Assembly: GCA_011959805.1 (NCBI GenBank)
Contig: BLMC01000014.1
Location: forward strand, 1-54,618
Length of the DNA: 54,618 nt
Direction: 5' to 3'
DNA from: Lachnospiraceae bacterium
GTDB lineage: Bacteria; Bacillota; Clostridia; Lachnospirales; Lachnospiraceae
The notes beneath the pieces were generated by a model. The model did not search any database. It was not told the origin of the DNA and saw only the letters and a program-made list of their open reading frames with translations. A program made the position numbers and the translations under genes. Shown here in pieces: positions 52,642 to 54,618 of the stretch. Position 1 is the stretch's first letter. The number at the start of each line of letters is the position of its first letter.

Positions 52642-53634
52642 GTGAGAAACACGGCTGGGCGGATTGGTTTATTATTTTTGAAAAACAGTGTACGAATGTT
52701 GTCATTACTCTTTGCAGTTAGTATTATTTCCTTTGTGTTGGTGAGTGCCTCGCCAATCGACCCAGTACAGCAGTATATTATGGGAATCGGACCTGTGTCG
52801 GAGGAGCAACGGGCTGAGATTACAATATATTGGGGGATTGATAAGCCACCAGTTACGCGGTACATTTACTGGTTGCGTGCTTTGCTTCAAGGAGATTTAG
52901 GTATTTCGCTATTATATCGTAGACCTGTGATTGAAATTATTGTAGAGCGCTTTCAAAATTCGCTTGCTCTGATGTTGTGTGCGTGGATATTTTCGGGAAT
53001 TATTGGGTTTTCACTCGGCTGTATAATGGGCGTATATCGTGGTCAATGGCAGGATAAAGTAATTCGGAAGTGCTGTTATCTTTTGAGCAGCGTGCCAATT
53101 TTTTGGCTGGGGCTTGTTTTATTGTTAGTATTTTCTGTAAAACTAGGCTGGTTTCCAATTGGATTTTCAATGCCAATCGGTATGCTGGACAGTGAGGTAA
53201 GCATCTGGCAACGATTGCACCATCTGGTGTTGCCAGCGGTTACGTTGAGTCTGACGTCTTTTTCTAATATTGCGCTTCACACAAGACAGAAAATGATTGA
53301 TGTGATGAACAGCGCATACATTTTGTTTGCGCGTGCACGCGGAGAGAGTGGATGGACGTTGTTTTTCCGCCACGGGTTACGCAATACAATTCTGCCAGCT
53401 TTGACCTTGCAGTTTGCATCGTTTGCAGAACTTTTTGGCGGTTCGGTACTTGCAGAGAATATATTTTCTTATCCAGGGCTTGGCTCTGCGGTCTCTGCGG
53501 CAGGACTCAATTCAGATGTGCCACTTTTGTTGGGAATTACGCTGTTTTCGACATTGTTTGTCTGTGTGGGGAATATGATTGCGAATCTGCTGTATGGCGT
53601 TATTGACCCTAAAATGAGAGATTGTGAAAAATAA
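52642..53634 (+). CDS. Peptide/nickel ABC transporter permease (OppB/NikB-type)
   Basis: A 330-residue membrane subunit with six spans. The N-terminal RMLSLLFAVSIISFVLVSASPIDPVQQY matches the OppB start pattern, and YILFARARGESGWTLFFRHGLRNTILP is the conserved EAA loop that docks on the ATPase. It ends with NLLYGVIDPKMR, typical for this class. The start is GTG at 52642 with GAGGTG eight bases upstream. The partner permease follows after 25 bases. Confidence 0.93.
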   Translation: MRNTAGRIGLLFLKNSVRMLSLLFAVSIISFVLVSASPIDPVQQYIMGIGPVSEEQRAEITIYWGIDKPPVTRYIYWLRALLQGDLGISLLYRRPVIEIIVERFQNSLALMLCAWIFSGIIGFSLGCIMGVYRGQWQDKVIRKCCYLLSSVPIFWLGLVLLLVFSVKLGWFPIGFSMPIGMLDSEVSIWQRLHHLVLPAVTLSLTSFSNIALHTRQKMIDVMNSAYILFARARGESGWTLFFRHGLRNTILPALTLQFASFAELFGGSVLAENIFSYPGLGSAVSAAGLNSDVPLLLGITLFSTLFVCVGNMIANLLYGVIDPKMRDCEK

Positions 53635-53659
53635 AAGAAAACAACTTTAGGGGGATGAG

Positions 53660-54517
53660 ATGGAACAGTTGAAACGAAAGCGAGAAAATTACTGGGATTG
53701 TCTGAATGGAAGAACGAGTACACTTGTATTGATTGTTATTTTATGCCTTATTATTCTTGTTATCTATGTGGCTGGTATGTTGATTCCGCAGGAAGTGATT
53801 GCGACAGACTTTATCCATGCAAAACAATCTCCATCGTGGCAGCACCCGTTTGGTACAGACAATCTGGGGCGCGATATTTTGATGCGCACTTTAAAAGGGA
53901 TGTCAGTTAGTGTGACAGTGGGGATTGTGGCTTCGTGTATTAGTGCGGTGATTGGTATTTTGATTGGGATTGCGGCAGCAGTGGGGTCCCGTTTTTTGGA
54001 TGGCGTAATAAATTGGATAATTGATTTGATGATGGGGATTCCGCATACTATTTTTATTATATTAATTTCTTTTGCTTTGGGAAGGGGACTCAAAGGGTTG
54101 TTTGTTGGAATTGCGGCAACACACTGGACAAGCCTTGCAAGGCTAATACGAGAAGAAGTAATGCAGCTTCGCAGTCAACATTATATTGCAGTTTCACGCC
54201 GTTTGGGCAAATCAAATAGCTGGATTTTAATGCATCATTTATTGCCACACTTAGCACCACAGTTTTTAGTAGGCCTGATTTTAATGTTTCCTCATGCTAT
54301 TTTGCACGAGGCATCTATTTCTTTTCTTGGATATGGGGTGCCGCCAGAACAGCCTGCGGTTGGCATTATTTTGGCAGAAAGTATGACCTATATTTCATCA
54401 GGAATATGGTGGATGGCAGTGTTTCCAGGGGGATTTTTGGTGCTGATAGTATGGTTGATAGACCGCTTAGGAGAGCGTTTGCGCAGGGTAATTGATCCGT
54501 TTAGCGCACAAGAGTAG
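53660..54517 (+). CDS. Peptide/nickel ABC transporter permease (OppC/NikC-type)
   Basis: A 285-residue membrane subunit. WQHPFGTDNLGRDILMRTL is the hallmark N-terminal motif of OppC/NikC, and YIAVSRRLGKSNSWILMHHLLPHLAP is the EAA loop. EASISFLGYGVPPEQPAVGIIL and the C-terminal DRLGERLRRVIDPF are also typical. GGGGGATGAG precedes the ATG. No ATPase follows before the window ends, so the ATP-binding genes are either just outside or are the unlinked OppD/OppF-like genes near 32-35 kb. Confidence 0.94.
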   Translation: MEQLKRKRENYWDCLNGRTSTLVLIVILCLIILVIYVAGMLIPQEVIATDFIHAKQSPSWQHPFGTDNLGRDILMRTLKGMSVSVTVGIVASCISAVIGILIGIAAAVGSRFLDGVINWIIDLMMGIPHTIFIILISFALGRGLKGLFVGIAATHWTSLARLIREEVMQLRSQHYIAVSRRLGKSNSWILMHHLLPHLAPQFLVGLILMFPHAILHEASISFLGYGVPPEQPAVGIILAESMTYISSGIWWMAVFPGGFLVLIVWLIDRLGERLRRVIDPFSAQE

Positions 54518-54547
54518 AATAAAAAAGATATTAATATTATGATACCA

Positions 54548-54611
54548 GGGTCAAAAGGTCAAGAAATCCGATGCAAGCTTGCTTGCAAGAGGATTTTTGA
54601 ACTTGGGACCC
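54548..54611 (+). repeat. Long imperfect palindrome at the right edge
   Basis: GGGTC (54548-54552) pairs with GACCC (54607-54611), then TCAAGAAATCC with GGATTTTTGA (one bulge), and GCAAGC with GCTTGC at the tip (54573-54586). The stem is about 64 bases long overall and is followed by CGCAAAAA, not a T-run. It looks like an intergenic palindromic repeat unit, or a terminator for the opposite strand (read leftwards there is no T-run either). Confidence 0.5.
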
Positions 54612-54618
54612 GCAAAAA

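Noticed and set aside
1-54618. tRNA, rRNA, insertion sequence or prophage genes
   Set aside because: Reading for T-loop motifs, transposase motifs and terminal repeats gave nothing convincing anywhere in the window.

Overview
The window looks like chromosome of an A+T-rich, Gram-positive anaerobe of the Clostridia, most likely Lachnospiraceae. The grounds are strong purine-rich ribosome binding sites, lipoprotein signal peptides, a DUF5688 protein, a YunG-like protein, chemoreceptors and an efp-aroQ-aroK-aroE cluster. I see no prophage, insertion sequence, tRNA, rRNA or cas gene.

Layout. 0-4 kb: the start of one membrane receptor (minus strand), a divergent full chemoreceptor coupled to an FMN-binding lipoprotein, then a promoter, a structured leader, a 52-codon membrane peptide and a DUF1622 protein. 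4-10 kb (minus): gpmI with a long upstream gap rich in inverted repeats, an 845-aa metallo-beta-lactamase/beta-CASP protein with a duplicated C-terminal module, and an unidentified polytopic membrane protein. 10.3-14.3 kb (plus): a canonical promoter, a 28-codon ORF, an intrinsic terminator and two ABC exporter half-transporters. This has the architecture of a translation-controlled attenuator in front of a heterodimeric drug exporter. 14.4-34.8 kb (minus): M14 peptidase with LysM, metF, fused siroheme synthase, DUF1624 acyltransferase-like protein, Na/Pi cotransporter, DUF815 ATPase, GH27 glycosidase, an unknown gene, tcdA, a TtcA-like/LarE fusion, DUF5688, efp, aroQ, aroK, aroE, yqeG and oppF/oppD separated by an unrelated gene. 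35-45 kb (plus): ftsH with a complex leader and a Q/N-rich tail, uvrC, then an FtsX-type ABC permease, its ATPase, a response regulator and a histidine kinase (an antimicrobial-peptide-sensing style module). 45-54.6 kb: a divergent peptide deformylase, a YunG-like gene, a polar amino acid ABC transporter on the minus strand, a DUF1963 protein, and an Opp/Nik-type binding protein with two permeases that run to the window edge.

How genes work together. The shikimate genes aroQ/K/E lie with efp and yqeG. The PP-loop fusion, tcdA and the next gene overlap end to end and are probably translated together, and the fusion's first half and tcdA both suggest tRNA modification. metF and the siroheme synthase serve one-carbon and tetrapyrrole metabolism. 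The Opp-type permeases and binding protein at the right edge have no ATPase within the window on their own strand, whereas an oppD/oppF pair stands alone 16 kb away.

Most interesting signals: (1) the 28-codon leader ORF plus terminator in front of an asymmetric ABC heterodimer; (2) a dispersed 50-100 bp hairpin element found three times, each time in the same orientation just upstream of a start codon (second ABC gene, metF, TtcA/LarE fusion); (3) an exact 30-bp direct repeat with a 65-bp period next to one of those copies; (4) the TtcA-like/LarE fusion; (5) the duplicated C-terminal module of the beta-CASP protein. All similarity statements come from reading the sequence and from remembered family motifs; no database search was run.
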